From Fibrobacter sp. UBA4375 (GTDB taxonomy: Bacteria; Fibrobacterota; Fibrobacteria; Fibrobacterales; Fibrobacteraceae): a DNA stretch of 12,432 nt. The position numbers and the translations under genes are program-made. The notes under the pieces were generated by a model that ran no database searches, was not told where the DNA came from, and saw only the letters and a list, made by a program, of their open reading frames with translations. This document shows, piece by piece, positions 12,194 through 12,432 of the stretch (the stretch's first letter is position 1; every line of letters starts with the position of its first letter). The stretch covers positions 4,875 to 17,306 of the forward strand of contig DGRZ01000035.1 of the NCBI GenBank assembly GCA_002391195.1. Direction: 5' to 3'.

Positions 12194-12432
12194 ATGGATA
12201 AGCAGAAAAAAGAGCGTCTGGAGAAAAAAGGCTGGATAGTTGGTGATGTGGACGATTTTTTGGGATTAAGTCCTGCCGAAATGGCAATTGTTGAAATGAA
12301 GGTTGCTTTGGCAAAGGCTCTTGTCAACAAGCGGAAAAAATGCGGAAAAACTCAGGTTTTGGCGGCTGTCCTTGCGAATACAAGCCAGTCTCGATATGCG
12401 AAGGTTGAACATGCTGATGCAAGTGTTTCGCT
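12194..12432 (+). CDS. higA: HigA-type XRE antitoxin, N-terminal part (cut by window edge)
   Basis: Seventy-nine codons are visible: a start MDKQKKERLEKKGWIVGDVDD, then FLGLSPAEMAIVEMKVALAKAL, then the beginning of an XRE helix-turn-helix (about 41-79, with SQSRYAKVEHADASVS as the recognition helix and following turn). This arrangement is typical of antitoxins that follow Gp49-like toxins. It neutralises the toxin and, with it, represses the promoter, most likely at the palindrome at 11826-11840. GAGGGA lies about 8 nt before the ATG, at the end of the toxin gene. The C-terminus is beyond the window. Confidence 0.88.
   Translation, partial: MDKQKKERLEKKGWIVGDVDDFLGLSPAEMAIVEMKVALAKALVNKRKKCGKTQVLAAVLANTSQSRYAKVEHADASVS

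Overview
The window almost certainly comes from a Fibrobacter-type genome. Evidence: a lipoprotein with two FISUMP domains (Fibrobacter succinogenes major paralogous domain) joined by poly-serine linkers; a TIGR02147-family protein, a family first described in F. succinogenes; a LamG surface protein with a short Ser tract; and a recurrent TGTATATT element upstream of genes. No tools were used: family calls are by recognition of motifs and are not database results.

Layout. 1-122 (-) is the N-terminus of rubrerythrin, cut by the window edge. 248-4031 (-) is a two-gene unit: a TIGR02147 putative regulator and, 1 nt later, a 961-aa FISUMP lipoprotein, closed by a terminator. The 5' end of the regulator gene abuts a plus-strand remnant (about 4003-4323) of the C-terminus of a Fibrobacter surface protein, so a rearrangement junction lies close to the regulator start. 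4351-6267 (-) holds two tandem copies of a PD-(D/E)XK (Rpn/PDDEXK_2) nuclease unit, each with its own leader and terminator; the second has lost its catalytic N-terminal third through a deletion of about 377 bp. 6271-8370 (-) is housekeeping: ttcA (tRNA 2-thiolation), dnaN (sliding clamp) and, 3 nt upstream of dnaN, a 50-codon single-TM protein gene. 8434-9535 (+) diverges from these: a small coiled-coil protein overlapping a membrane-anchored M23 peptidase with one substituted active-site His. 9711-10673 (+) is a HAD-family phosphatase. 10712-11677 (-) is a secreted LamG protein. 11856-12432 (+) is a HigBA-type toxin-antitoxin module, cut by the window edge.

Between genes there is unusual repeat DNA. 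Imperfect 7-bp-periodic arrays flank the HAD gene on both sides: one abuts its start codon and leaves no Shine-Dalgarno, the other supplies the stop codons of both HAD and LamG. A third heptad array follows the M23 gene, and a dispersed REP-like element sits in the ttcA leader.

The housekeeping genes look intact. The accessory parts (FISUMP/TIGR02147 pair, surface-protein remnant, nuclease duplication, LamG gene, toxin-antitoxin) show repeated local rearrangement. I see no defence system of a wholly new type. The best leads are the regulator-lipoprotein pair with its junction, the decayed nuclease tandem, the heptad arrays, and the small membrane protein ahead of dnaN.
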